From: Madurella fahalii
Lineage: Eukaryota; Ascomycota; Sordariomycetes; Sordariales
Length of the DNA stretch: 64,000 nucleotides
Reading direction: 5' to 3'
NCBI GenBank assembly: GCA_029876055.1
Contig: CM056876.1
Span: 2,666,001-2,730,000 of the forward strand
Under the pieces are notes generated by a model, which did no database searches, had not been told where the DNA came from, and was given only the letters and a program-made list of their open reading frames with translations. The position numbers were made by a program, and so were the translations under genes. This document shows positions 34,376 through 46,300 of the stretch, piece after piece. Numbering within the stretch: the stretch's first letter is position 1; every line of letters begins with the position of its first letter.

Positions 34376-35439
34376 TCACCAGGCCATCACGGGGCTCAGC
34401 CCGTTACAAATACAATTCAACACAACCTGAAAAAGCCGCAGTCTAAGACCCCGGGAATGGTAGATCCCTGTTGTGCCATAGTTGTATAGGCTGCAGGTAT
34501 CGGGAAAGGCTAGAGGTAGGGGAGGTGCGTCGATCTGCAATCCCATATTTGTCATAGTTAACGGTTCGCCAACCCCTCTGTATAGAACCTGGACCTCAGA
34601 ACATCCCTTGGAGCTCGCTGACAAAGGAGCGAGTGCACTTCCCAGAGATCACACAACAGGGTCTTCGCGTTTAACAGACCAGGCGAACAGAGAGTGGTCA
34701 TTAGTTTGTTTGATAATCTCCTCTTAAAGACGACGAAAGGCACCTGTACCTTCTCCGTAAAGTAGCGGAATGTTTGATGTGGAAGATGCTCATCAGACAG
34801 TAAGCCGTGTCTTCCTCTCGAATCGTTTGCCGAGCAGACACCCACAACATGCGTTCTGCAATACTATAGTCCTTAATATTAAGGTTACCGCCATACTTTA
34901 GAATTGACAATGGTATTTGAGTAATAGTGTCAATGAAAAGGGAGAGGGAGTTCCGGGAGCCGAACAACTGCCATCCTTTACTGTAGAACCCGACGACTGA
35001 TGGGGCAATACGTTTCGGAAGGGTCCACCTGCGAAAGAACCATCGGCTGTGACGGAAAGGTTTGCTTTGCTAATGTTTTGTTTCATAGGCCATGGCTTAC
35101 AATCATCCGGAACATCTTCAAGGTAGGCAAAGCAAATCTCACTTTCTAGTACTAGGTAAATATGGAATTGATGGTTTCCGAGAGCTCAGAACTGCTTGAT
35201 TTGTCAAAACAGCAGGTATCGACCCATGCCCAGTCAATTTTGCGTGATATTGCCTCTTTGCGCGTGTATTCAATCTTTCTGGATCCCTTTTTTGCTCGCA
35301 TTGATGGGGTACCGGCCTGGAACCCGGCGAAGTTGACCTCTTCATCACCCCATGTGTGCGAGAGGATTACATACCCCTTTGGGATCTGTGAGCCAAAGAA
35401 CTCGTGGAGCTTATAAGTGTGGACGTTTATAAGACGTAT
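34376..35439 (-). pseudogene. HET-domain (heterokaryon incompatibility) gene, RIP-degraded
   Basis: Reading 35439 downwards: IRLINVHTYKLHEFFG, IPKGYVILSHTWGDEEVNF (HET motif 1), KIDWAWVDTCCFDKSSSSELSETINS (motif 2), CFAYLEDV, SRWFFRRWTLPKRIAPSVV (motif 3), FYSKGWQLFGSRNSLS, and SIAERMLWVSARQTIREEDTAYCLM, the complete HET order. The start codon reads ATA (35437-35439) where relatives have ATG; TAG replaces the Trp and Gln of the expected RWYQKA near 35152-35160; a further TAA replaces Gln in RLQEEI; at least two frameshifts. The start change and the Trp and Gln stops fit CpA to TpA mutation. The C-terminal part (DHSLFAWSVKRED, TMTNMGLQID) is recognisable to 34376. Intact HET proteins trigger cell death on non-self fusion. 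Confidence 0.85.
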
Positions 35440-36111
35440 GGTGCTTGTCGCAGTCTCCTCCTGGTGGGCGATGTGCTAACGGAGAAAGCATCAACCGGTG
35501 CTGGTAGGGGAGAATTGGCTACAAAGAGGAGAAGATGCGGGCTCGATGCCCAACGGACAGGCAGACACTCACGTGGAAACCGGCCTCAAACCAACCGTAA
35601 CCAATTACATCAATCGCGGCGCCAGAGACACATGAGAGGAACTACCGCTCGAGTGGGGGGTCTGGTCAAATCAGCTGCCACTCAGGAAAGCCCGGAGCCA
35701 TGGGCGAACTGGAAGCCACAACTGCCCATTGATGATATGATACGATATCGGGTAGTCAACCGGCGCTCGCGCGATCCACCTTGTAAATAATTAAGGACGA
35801 TAATAACGAGCCACGACCCATGATATGCGATCTAGTACTTTTGTACGGAAGCTACTGATGATAATGCTGACACCCCGAAAACCTCGACGGGACTTAGAAC
35901 CCTTAACAATATCCAGAAACCTCGATAAAGTTCATCGAAGCCGGCGACGACACGCCTCGATGGAGTTAAATAGCAGAGTCCTCACCCATGCAGCTGTGTA
36001 GTCTATATTGGTCGGCTCTGATCTAAGGTAGACACAGCGCTTGGTCTTGCTGACCAATATATTTTATCCTATCTGCAGTACGAGAAAACCCCCCTGTCAA
36101 ACAGACCGAGT
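35440..36111. other. intergenic, no gene recognised
   Basis: A 12-bp inverted repeat (ATATTGGTC at 36005 and GACCAATAT near 36050) could form a hairpin. Otherwise nothing supported. Confidence 0.35.
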
Positions 36112-37844
36112 TTAGAGGACATATCTAAAGTAAGGGTTCTCCATATCCGTCAAGTCTTGAAATGCTAGCTTCGCACGCTCAGTCTCGTCAAAGCCTGAGG
36201 CCAAAAGAGCCCTCTTCTTCTGCTTATTAGCACCGACTAAGACGAGGTACAGCAATACGGCGACAACGATGCAAATGATGAAGCTGAATTTTTATCGACC
36301 TCCTCGTTAGCAAATGCAACCAACAACTAGGTAGATATGCAAGGTGTGCTGTCGCGACAGGCACGTACCATATAATCAGTCCAAGCCAGAGCTCAGGGTA
36401 ATGCTCATCCCGGGATTGGGATCTGACCATCAGGGGTCCCACGATATTGCCCACGCAGTAAGCAACGAAGATCGTGGCAGACATGAAGCTCTTCTTGGTG
36501 TGTCCAGCCACGTTGGACATACCCGTCGCAATAGTAAGAGTCACGACGACCGTCCAAAAGCCTGTTATGGTGTAGCCAACGACCGGCGTCGCGGCATGAA
36601 AGGACCACTCGGACTTCCAGATCATGACACACCCCGCAATCACGGGCAGGCAGGACAGGACGACCATAATAAGACGGATATTGCTGTAGCGGGTCCCGAG
36701 ATAACCGGTCACTAGCATGGCGGTAAAGCCCAGCCCGCCGAGAGGAAACTGAAGCAGGATGGCCTCGAGCGGCGTGTAATTAAAAGTAGTAACAATCAAG
36801 GGGCCGAACCCCGTGATGGCGCCGTTGATGGTGTAGGCCGCGGTGATGATAATGAAGACAAGGTATGTCTTGGGGTCCCGTAATATCGACTCCTTGATCT
36901 GCGACATCTTGATCTTGGTGCACCGGACGCCCCCTTGGTTACGGCGAAGACGCTCGACCGCCGCAAATTTCTCGTCATCGGATAAAAACCAGGCCGTGAC
37001 GGGCGAGTTGGGCGTGGCGAAGCAGACGAGACCAAAGGCGATGGTCAGCACGCCGGCCAGTAGGTAGATGTACTGCCAGCTCCGTAGGCCACCACCGCTA
37101 CCCCCAGGGATCCGGGAGAAGCCGTAGTTCAAACCGCCCCCGATAATGTTGAAGAGACAGGTGGCGCTGAACCAAAAGCTCTGTCGCAATGCCTGCTCCT
37201 CTTGTGTGTAGTAGGATGAAATAATACACATGAAGCTCGTAGGGACAATGCCTTCAAAAAATCCGAGGAAGAATCGCTGCACGTAGAGGCCTTGATGCGT
37301 GCTGACACCGGCGGTCGCCATGCAGATAGCCGACCATATGATCACGATGGCCCCGAGTAGGCGGCCCATGTTGAATCGCTGGAGAGCAAAGGTTAAGGGG
37401 TAGAGACCGACTAGCATACCAAAGTAGAAAATCGACGTGGCCCACGAAAGCCTCGTCGTATCGACGACAGGGGGGTTTACGGAGCGGTCAATGACAACGG
37501 TGAGCTGAAGGTCTGTTGTCATGCCGAAAAGCGCCGCAGACCCGAGGATTGCCTTATCATAGTAGCAGAGTCCGACTATCTGAGGGTTAGCTAGCTAGCC
37601 ATTTGTGTATGGTGTAAGCCAGGCAGAGAAGGGGGGGGGAGCGGCGAATACATCCAAACATCATGACCGGCAAGAGACACAAGTCGATCTTGCGGACTGT
37701 CCTCGCGACTACGACCGGATCAAGCTCATGTTCTTGTTCGCCAACCATGGCGATGGCCTCATCCTTTTCTGACAGATCCGCCATTTCATTGCCGCGACCG
37801 CGCTCTTCGCCAATGCCTATAGTGGCCTCAATCTTGGTCGTCAT
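36112..37844 (-). CDS. major facilitator superfamily transporter, Dal5/allantoate-permease (anion:cation symporter) family
   Basis: Exons 37844-37652, 37575-36369, 36283-36112; introns 76 and 85 bp with consistent phases. Product 523 aa, normal length. A hydrophilic N-terminus (about 45 aa, Glu-rich) precedes RTVRKIDLCLLPVMMFG and GLCYYDKAILGSAALFGM, characteristic of the Dal5/Tna1 group; then about 12 hydrophobic segments, including GRLLGAIVIIWSAICMATAG, the RFFLGFFEGIVPTSF loop and GFGPLIVTTFNYTPLEAILLQFPLG. The C-terminus (GANKQKKRALLASGF, DLTDMENPYFRYVL) is cytoplasmic and matches relatives. These plasma-membrane carriers import anionic compounds such as allantoate, nicotinate or vitamins; the substrate is unknown. 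It is the one intact gene in the pseudogene block. Confidence 0.87.
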
Positions 37845-38619
37845 GATGATGGCTCCGTGGTGCTCGTTTTCCAGGACAATGCCTTAGCATCGTTCTGTTG
37901 CACACAGGGCCGACAATCAGGAGGGCATTGCACAGATAATAACTTGTGGAGTTTAGTGTGGGTGTCTCCGGTGGATGAAACCCAATTAGGTACCGCACCC
38001 TGCACTATCACTCTCGGCTCGCATCGTCCGTTTTGCGAGCTATAGGGTCTACTGGCCAATTGGTGAGTGTGGTGGTACAAATTACAGTCATCTCTGCCGT
38101 GTAATCCTAATATCAACGATTGAGTTAGTTTCTTTTGACGTCGTCTTCCCTTCGGATTGACCCGTCTGTGTACTACCCCAAGAGAGTCCGAGAGTCAAGT
38201 AAGCAAGCACCCTGCAGAGATGTATTAGCGGCTTCTGTTGCATCTTGCAGACAGTTCCTAGTGGCTGACAGGGACTAACCATGTCTTGGATATATTTGGA
38301 CGTAACCACGGGATCGCGTTCCAGTGAATCGGAAGAAAGGCCCATGTGCATCTCTATGTAGCCACATTTACCGCGTATTGTCGCTGCCGATGGCATGTTG
38401 GGTTTACCGGTCCTGTTTGAGGGCGTGGTTTTCGCCGAGGATGTGGGGCATTGCACCTGCTGACTGGAGAACATAAGATCACTGGATAACGGCCAGTAAA
38501 AGTACCGCTCAGGTGCTTGCTTGGATCTGCCGACATGAGCAACATGTGCCCTTAGGTTAGCAATCTTTCCCCAGTTCCTGTGGTCGAGCTGACACGATGA
38601 GCATCTCGGAGGGTAACAA
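37845..38619. other. intergenic, no gene recognised
   Basis: Promoter side of the Dal5-type transporter; ends where repeat copy 1 begins. No coding similarity to the missing 5' half of the DHA2 transporter fragment was seen here. Confidence 0.35.
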
Positions 38620-39037
38620 TGAAATGGTGCAGAAACACACATCTACACCCACATGCCCATCAAAACAAGGGGGAGAGCAAAGGCGGCCAAAGTGCCAGAC
38701 AGACAAAATAGACAAGAACAGGCCAGGCGACACCACCACAAATTAGGTCCCTGCAGCCTAAACAAGGTCAAAACAACATGTGCAGATAGAACTCCCTCTG
38801 TTCAGAGGGAGATCACTTTGCACGCAAAAGAAGCTCGTTAATTGAGCCCGTAACAGGCGTTTAAGAGAGTGCTGAATCGATTGTCCTGTCTAAAGAGCAA
38901 TGGCCAGGACGGCCCTACTCATGGTGCCAAAGAAAGATGGGCCCACGGCAAGTTCCAGCTCCCGGGCCACCATCCTAGCAACTGTGGCCCTCTGACCAGA
39001 GGGATCCTGTTCCCTGGGGACTGTTTTTCCCAACTCA
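38620..39037 (+). repeat. dispersed repeat, copy 1 (about 418 bp)
   Basis: Alignable end to end with 60793-61203 and 62195-62617. All copies begin TGAARTRGT and end CCCCAACTCA. Inside are two conserved palindromes of the CCCTCTGATCAGAGGG type (here 38799-38814, 38990-39003 with changes). No coding capacity, so non-autonomous. It lies directly against the 5'-truncated transporter gene. Confidence 0.85.
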
Positions 39038-39047
39038 ATGTATACAG

Positions 39048-40179
39048 GTCTCCTACATTAATCTTCCCGTTAGAGGGGTCCCCTTCCTGCTGTTATGGCT
39101 GTTCCTGCGGGTCAAGTGGGATAAGAAGACAAGCCCGTGGGACAGGCTCAACCGGATTGACGTCGCTGGGAATGCCCTCCTGGTTACGGCGTCGATCTCG
39201 GTGCTCTTAGCGCTCACCTGGGCGGGGCCATATTATCCATGGTCATCATATCGCGTCATCGTCCCCCTCGTCTTAAGTGTACTTGGCCTACTCGGTTTCT
39301 GCTGGCTTGAGAGCACAACTCTCATCCGTGAACCCATCATGCTGATACGTCTATTGACAAGCCGTACTTCTGCCGTCATCTACGCAAACGCGTTCCTCGT
39401 ATCAATCCTGAACTACTGGATTTTCTTCTTTCTCCCAATATATTTCCAGTCGGTGCAGTTGTTGACACCTGCTCGCTCAGGTGTCCAAATACTTCCCATC
39501 ACCCTGATCGCCATTCCCGGCGCGGCCATCGGAACAGTGGTCTTGTCTAAGTGGGGGAAATACAAGCTTCTACACATAGCCGGGTTTGCGCTGTTAGCCG
39601 CAGGCATGGGGTCGCTCTCGGTCCTCGACCGATACTCGAGCACGGCAATGTGGGTTTGCCTGCAGATCCTGTCCTCTATGGGAGCCGGCATGGTGCTCGA
39701 CACACTACTTCCCGCGTTCCAGGCCGGTGTGGACGAGTCCGACGCGGCTGCTGCCACAGCGAGCTGGACCTTTATCCGCAGCTTTGGCAATGTCTGGGGC
39801 GTTGCCATTCCCGCCGCCGTCTTCAACACCTACACTAACCGATTTGCTGCCACCATCGAAGACCCGACCGCGCGAGACCGTCTACAGCACGGGGACTCGT
39901 ATGCCTGGGCAACCAAATCTTTCATCGAAGGGTTCGCTGAGCCGGCGCAGAGTCAGATCATTGACGTTTTTACCAGGGCGCTGAGCAACGTCTTCATTGT
40001 CTCTATCACTTTTGCCGGACTCGCCTTTTTTGCTGAGTTTTGTTGAGCGCGAAATACACCTGCGGACCGAACTCAAGAGTGCGTTTGGGCTTGAAGATCC
40101 GGAGCGGGGGAGAAGGAGGGAGCCAAAGGCGTCATTGAAAATCGAAAGAAAACCCGATGATGTTAATAAGAGCAGTTGA
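39048..40179 (+). pseudogene. DHA2-type (14-TM) MFS drug transporter, 5'-truncated and frameshifted
   Basis: The fragment begins at a splice-acceptor-like TATACAG (39041-39047) with SYINLPVRGVPFLLLWLF, the FYINLPIGG motif found mid-protein in DHA2 carriers, and runs through RLNRIDVAGNALLVTASISVLLALTWAGP, PIMLIRLLTSRTSAVIYANAFL, FFLPIYFQSV and GAGMVLDTLLPAFQAGVDESDAAAATA. The N-terminal half is absent and its place is taken by repeat copy 1, ten bases away. Near 40026 a one-base shift in a T-run stops the frame (FFAEFC) and the real C-terminus (VEREIHLRTELKSAFGLED) follows in the next frame to 40179. Parent function: proton-driven efflux of toxic compounds. Confidence 0.8.
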
Positions 40180-40794
40180 TGATTTAGAGTGTGAGAAAGA
40201 AGCTGGCAGCGTCTGAAGCAACTCTTCGCAGCACGGAGCCACATGGTTTATCCGGTTTATGTGAGATTTATGACGAGAGAAAATTGAGCGGGCCTGCCCT
40301 GGCGGGAACCAGAACGATGGCTTAGTCTTTGCTTGTCCTTAGCCTTTCGCTGCTACAAGAATTCCAACAAATCGATGGATTCGATCTTGTCCAATACAAC
40401 CAGCCCAATTATCCGTAGTCCTATGATATACGCTAGTATCGCTACACCAGGCCCCTCCTGCTAGGCTTGCCCAGGCTCGGCCCTGATACGGAAGTGAAAG
40501 GGTTAAGATGCATTACAGAGACCAATAAGTTGTCATTATCAAAGGAGAGAGTTTCGCTGCCCTATTTTGTTAATACCGACTCTAATTGCGCTTCTGTGTG
40601 AATAGTGATGGTTATATTAGTCAAGCCCACTAAATACAAGTTGTGAAGTTTGGAAGTCTAGAAGTCCAAGGTGATAAACGACAGTCGATCACTTAGTAGA
40701 ATACGTCTTTCTTGATTTGGCAATGCATGCACCGGATTAAGTTAGTTTCATGACTTGAACATAATACTGATGTTAATTAGACTTTCAGAGCCAA

Positions 40795-40985
40795 CATCAG
40801 GGACATGGTCAGGACCCTACAGTAGAGGAGGTGCTAATTAGGACACGGGAAGACTGCTGAAGAAACAGGTCGGGGGCCAGCCTACCAGCCTGCCCGACCA
40901 AAGCCCTCCAAAGCCACTATTTGCCGATAAGGCACTACAGAAGCACCAGAACCTTACCAAAGCCCAGAGCTGGCTATTGACCTAA
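40795..40985 (+). mobile_element. LINE (Tad-like) 3'-ORF fragment A
   Basis: Alignable with 51740-51925 in the same reading frame: QVGGQPTSL here, QVGGRHTRL there, then ADKALQKHQNLTKAQS versus TDKTLRKHQNLTKAQS. The KHQNLTKAQS block is what precedes the LLVRVRTG segment in the LINE fragment at the right edge (KYQDLTEAQSS), so both are pieces of a LINE reverse-transcriptase ORF C-terminus. Truncated at both ends. Confidence 0.5.
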
Positions 40986-41334
40986 GTTACAGCGTGCGTG
41001 CTTGGGGTCTAGCTCCCGTACCGCGAAATTACCCGACCACACCTCTCTTCAGCCAAAAGCCTTACTCTCTAACATCATAATGTGCGTAATGCATTCAGGC
41101 CTCAGGCCCCGCCTCTAACTCTCTCCATCGATACACCAACGAGAGCGCGCGTAGTTCAGCCTGCTTTTCGCTCACAAGGAATGGCCAATGGGATCTTCCA
41201 AGAGGAATCTCGAGTCCAAGGCAGTATTATGACAAAGTTACGTCCACGTTTCCAACATGCGGCGGAGGACGAGCTTATAACGAGAGACAGCCACGAATAT
41301 GCTGGTGGTGAGGCCATTGTTTCGGGGACCAGCG

Positions 41335-41586
41335 CTACACTCTAGACATCACTATTAGTGCGTATCTTAAGCCTGTCGATTTCCGCTCCAGCAGGTTTTC
41401 GATGAACTCCTGTCGCTGTAAAGTTTCGATCTCGTTAGGGAAAGGTATAGTAACAGCTTCGTCAAGGCTGGCCCTATCAGAGACTTTGCCACCGTTGTCG
41501 TGTTTCTCTACCTCGGTGTCGTCGGGGCGTATTTGATTTACGTCGTTGTGCTCTCGCGCCGTTGGGGCAGGAACGGCGTCCCAATT
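41335..41586 (-). other. possible decayed exon
   Basis: Open minus-strand frame of 84 codons without ATG, acidic and protein-like (AREHNDVNQIRPDDTEVEKH, FPNEIETLQRQEFIENLLERK), bounded upstream by a TAA. Not recognised. Confidence 0.2.
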
Positions 41587-42387
41587 TTATTGCCTGGGTT
41601 GATGTGGCCGAGCTTTTGATCTAGCGTTGAATTCTAAACCCGGTGTTTAGTTGACCAACTCAAACCGGCTTGTGGGCAACCAGTGGTGAAATCCGCGCCG
41701 AAAAACCGGGTAGGGTGCAGTTAGCGACAGAGAGCCAACAGGAGCTATTGAAGCTCAGGAAGGCTAGGAGGTATCAATGATAAGAAATAACGAATAGACT
41801 AGGGGCATCCTGGATCGGTTTTTTACAATCAGTAAGGCGGTGAACGGAACAATGTGAAACCAAACTTAATTGGATGGACCGAGTGAGTATTTCCACGATT
41901 GATGTCACAGGAAGGGTGAAGAGGTAGCCTGTTCTAAGTATGTATTTTCACATAAATTCTAGCACCTAGAAAACCAGGAGATAGTTATCAATAACTTTCA
42001 TAGGGGAGGAGTTGTTAAAGTGGTTTTAGACGCACTCGATTGGTGTAAAGGTGTCAGATCAATGAGTATCAGATGGACTTGCAACCTCTTTGTCCGACAG
42101 CAACTTGCTCTAATAAACGGGAAGTTAAAATGTACATATAATAAACTTTATGTAGATGCCGAAGCCATCGCATAAACGCCCTTAGACAGCTCTTGCTTAG
42201 ACCTTGTCAAGGGTGTAAATCCCCCTCCCGCTCGAACCGGACATTGATCAAGACATTCCAACCTCGCCGTCTCGGGCTTCCTACAGCCTGGTGCTCTTCG
42301 AGCTCTAATGGGATCTCTAGGGCTATACTTATGTATTAGGTACGAAGACAGCACGGAATGAATAACCGCAACAACGAAGGGGGAGTA

Positions 42388-42510
42388 CTAACTAGTAGCC
42401 GTATTCACAAAAAATTGGCGCCTAAGGGCACCCCACAGAACAAGCAAAGCTTGCGGGAGTGCCGCCATAAGAGCGATTATAGCAATAATGGCTTCAACTG
42501 AAAGCCCCAT
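42388..42510 (-). CDS. putative 40-aa membrane peptide
   Basis: ATG at 42510 opens MGLSVEAIIAIIALMAALPQ, a single hydrophobic helix followed by LRRQFF. Similar short MGLSVEAI openings occur at the start of fungal hypothetical proteins as far as I recall, so this could be the first exon of a lost gene or a genuine micropeptide. The 138-codon frame extending upstream has no comparable features. Confidence 0.25.
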   Translation of the reverse strand: MGLSVEAIIAIIALMAALPQALLVLWGALRRQFFVNTATS

Positions 42511-43066
42511 GGTTTTCTGTGGGATGTTTCGGGACCTCGGAGAGATGGAAGAATGGGAAATAGTGGCCTGGTTGTGCAGACTGGCAGGGAGCTGAGTGCT
42601 CAGAAGAACAACCATCACGGCAGTCGAGAAGGAAGACAAAAGACGAATCCCTAGGAGCGCAATATCTATCATATAGAAATATCGCACAGCAGGGCAGTGG
42701 GGCACATGACCAGGTGGCATAGTCCCGGGGAACGCTCTCATTTGGGCTCTGGAACTGCGGATGAAATTGAGAAATACTGTGGAGGAGGGGGCGCCGGGCG
42801 CCAACGGCCTTGATGATGACGATTGCGTGAGCAGCTAGAGTTCACCACACGCCATCCAAGAGATTGGCCCTGCCATTCCGTCAACGGCACCTCGAGGAGG
42901 CTGCTCGGTATGGGCTGCACGTGTCCGACAATGCGCTCTGCCTCTTCTTCCGGATTATTGGTCCGGAAGTCCAAACCCCTAGTCACAGTATGCATGCAGA
43001 CCGCGTCTGCGCCTGCAGCCACAAACAAGCCCAGCAAAAGGCGGTGGCAGGGTGATAGGATGGAGG

Positions 43067-43127
43067 GCCGTCAACCGACGGGTTACCCTAACCGACGGGT
43101 TACCCTCCCCAACAGACGTGTTACCCT
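43067..43127 (+). repeat. 17-bp tandem repeat, three units
   Basis: Units AACCGACGGGTTACCCT (43074-43090), an exact copy (43091-43107), then a diverged third ending GACGTGTTACCCT. The junction contains CCCTAACC. Confidence 0.7.
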
Positions 43128-43320
43128 GGGGTTTTGGAGTGAGCCAATGGGGGCCAGTCCGGAGTTTTTGCGGCGAAATTCTCACCTTAAAGAAAACGCT
43201 CCATTTCCTTCTGCCGTTGATGCTCGCGATTCCCCTGATCTTTTCCTACCGGCACAGATTAGGCCTAGGCTGCAGTTTCTATCCCGCCCGCTACCCCAAT
43301 TCATTTTTTGTAGCTTCGCA

Positions 43321-46300
43321 ATGGATTCTTCCGAGTCCAAACGAATCGAAGAAGAATGGAGGACCCACAAGGCTACCATCCGCAACCTCTACCTTGTCCG
43401 GGAACTACCAGTTGACCGGCTTGTCAAGGAAATGTCAAATCGGGGGTTCACTGCCTCGTTAGTAGTTCAAAGCCTACAGAGGCCTGAGCAGCGGCTGACT
43501 AGGTTGTTGTAGGAAGAGTCAGATGGAGTCCAAACAAAGTCGCCATCCCGGAGCCCCTGGAGGTAATGGCGCGCATGAACAGCGGTGGGAATGTATCGCA
43601 ATTCGCAGCAGCCCTCAGCGCATGCATTCTCGAGACTTATGATGGCGAGAATCTCGTCCGGGCAGACACTCTTCTCTCAGGCGCCAAGGAGGCAAAATTT
43701 GAGGGATTGTTCAAGGCTCACATCTTTCGAACGATATCGGGGCCTCTAGCAGCGGGCAACCCTGGAAATCCTTCAAGGCTCTCGTCGGATCCATCGGAGT
43801 CGATAATCTGCCTCTGCTCGATCTCAAACAAGTGCCAGATCTCACAGTGCTGTCGTTCCCTGAGAAGGGTTTCCGGAATGCGACAGAGGATGTCCTTGAA
43901 GCTACGAAGAAGAGAGAATATTCCACCGGAGACCGAGGCGGCAACAACGGCGTGATCACACCCAACGACCAAGGCGCGGTGCCCAAGACATCCTTGCGGC
44001 TGATTCATTGGCTGCTCCGGTGCGGCTTCGACCCAAACAGAGCATTCACTCTACCCAGCATGCCTAGAGAGAGCGCGACACCGTTACAGTGGGCAGTCAT
44101 CTATAATGCCGGAGAGCTCGTTCGGTTGCTTCTCGACAACGGCGCACGCGCTGATGCGTGTGGTGGGAGTCTGCCACTTCCGCCAATACGCATCGCGCTG
44201 GACGATGATGCGGAAAATTGGCAAGAGTCCGAAGGTCCCGAGCGGCCTGCAGTGTCTGAGGACGTCATCGACCAGCTCCTCTTGGGCGGTACCGGGAGGG
44301 ACCCGCACCAGAGAGACAGTGTCCTCCACTGCGCGATAAGACGCGGACATGTGTATGTCTTACGAGCGCTGCATGCTCAGGGTGCTGACTTTGAGTTTCG
44401 ACTTCCTGGTCCTGGTGATGGCCGGGTTGTTCCTGAAACAACGGCACTCACCTCTGCGGCCGAGTTCCAAGCGAATACGGGCCCCGCAGTCAGAGTGGCG
44501 GGCAAGTCACAGCGCTGTCGCTATTCAGCTATGTGCTCGCGTGCATGAGCGCTGCTCAAAGGGACCTGGTTTGTCGCGGACTGGATGGGTTACCTGGATC
44601 GATGGCTCGGGACTCTCTTACTGGCGTGGTTCTCCTCGCAGCTCTCAAGGGCAATGACGACTTGATCAGGCACATCAGCAGCCTTGGTTTCAGTATAAGT
44701 TCTGCGAGCCCTGCCAGCGTCACGTCGTTGCATTGTGCGGTAGCGAAAGGGCGCGTCGAAACCACACGATTACTTCTCTCACTAGGCACCGGGGCTCCAG
44801 ACCCTACTGCCCTTCACATCGGTGCACTTACCCGCAATCCCGATATCCTGCGGTCTCTGATTCTAGGCGGATCCGAGCCAAACGCACCAACGCAGGGCTC
44901 GAGCCTTGAATTGACCCAGCGTTGCCTGTCGTTCGCGGGTGCCAACCCTTCGGTCATATCTCTGCTAGATTGGATTTCCCCGTTGTTTTCGCAGAAGATG
45001 ACGCCGCTCAAGATTATCTTGAAGATATCAGGTCAGTTTCAAACCGACTCAAGCAGAGCCGCCAGCTGCATTTCTGTCCTACTGGAAGCCGGCGCAAGAC
45101 CATCTCCCGGGGTGCTTAGCTTTCTGGTTATCGACGGCACATCGGACATGGTGAAAGTAGCCATCAAAGCGGGGACAAACCCGGACGAGGTATGCTCCAA
45201 CGGGTACACCTGCCTCCAGTACGCGCTTTGGGACAAGTCACAAGATGTCACGCTGGCATTGCGAAATGTCGGTGCGAGGTTAGTGGGGGGTGAGTTTGGC
45301 TTGTCTCTGAGAGCCGGCAACTGGTTTCTTGCCATGACGCTCCTCTCTCAGGGAGCGAGAGTCCAAGAAAACTGTACAAGTGGTGAGACACTCCTTAAGG
45401 CGGCGATTTACGGCTGCGATGTGGCCAGTAGTCTCTGGGTTTTTGAACATTGGCAGAGTCAATATAGCCCAGGAGCACTATGTGGCGCTGTCCAACAATC
45501 GTTGAAAGACCTCCGACACTCGTCTTCTGGAAAAACTTGTCAACTGTCGCCCCCCTAACAAGGAGGCGGACATACTCGGGGGTACCGCTGTCGCCATTGC
45601 AGTGTGTGGGGGGAACCCGGACATCCTTGAGATGCTAATTACTGGCCAAGGGTTCCGTGCTCAGACGTCTGCTATTTTCCTTCCACTCGTGGGGATAGGA
45701 TTATTATGGATTGGTATGAGCGACCTGGGTTTTGGCGGCTGATATTTGCCGACCCTGCGGTGAGAACATCGCCTTTTGACCACGGCAGTTGTTCTGAATG
45801 ACGATGCCGACGTTTCACAACTGTTAGCCGCCGGTCACACCCCCGATGACCGATGCATCTGGTATGCGATCAATGGCCAGAGTTTCTCAATACTCGAGGC
45901 ACTTCTTCAGAGTGCGACGCCAATCTGGAATTCAAGTCCGAGCATTGGCCCGCTAATCCGCGCGGCGGTACGCATTGGAGACGCGCCTGTGATACGTCTT
46001 CTCATCCGACATGGATACGATGTCAACGAGCGCGATGACGATCCTCTGGATTTTGATGGGTGCGCCACGGCTCTTCAACAGCTGCTAAAGACGACAATCT
46101 AGAACTGGTGAGGCTCCTGCTCGACACGGGGGCCGATACAAATGGGAGGCCATCGCAGACCGGCGCAACCGCATTGCAATTCGCTGCTATTGGGGGCCAT
46201 CTGGCCGTTGCAAAGGTTCTGCTCGACCATGATGTTCCGGCGTTGGTTGACGCTCATCGTGCGCCTGCTTCTGGCCACACTGCTTTGGAGGGCGCTGCGG

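Larger units (their letters stand above)
40180..43320. other. long intergenic region with transposon and gene remnants
   Basis: No intact gene. Contains a LINE fragment, a weak minus-strand frame, a short TM peptide frame and a 17-bp tandem repeat, each listed separately; the rest is AT-rich and featureless to me. Confidence 0.35.
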
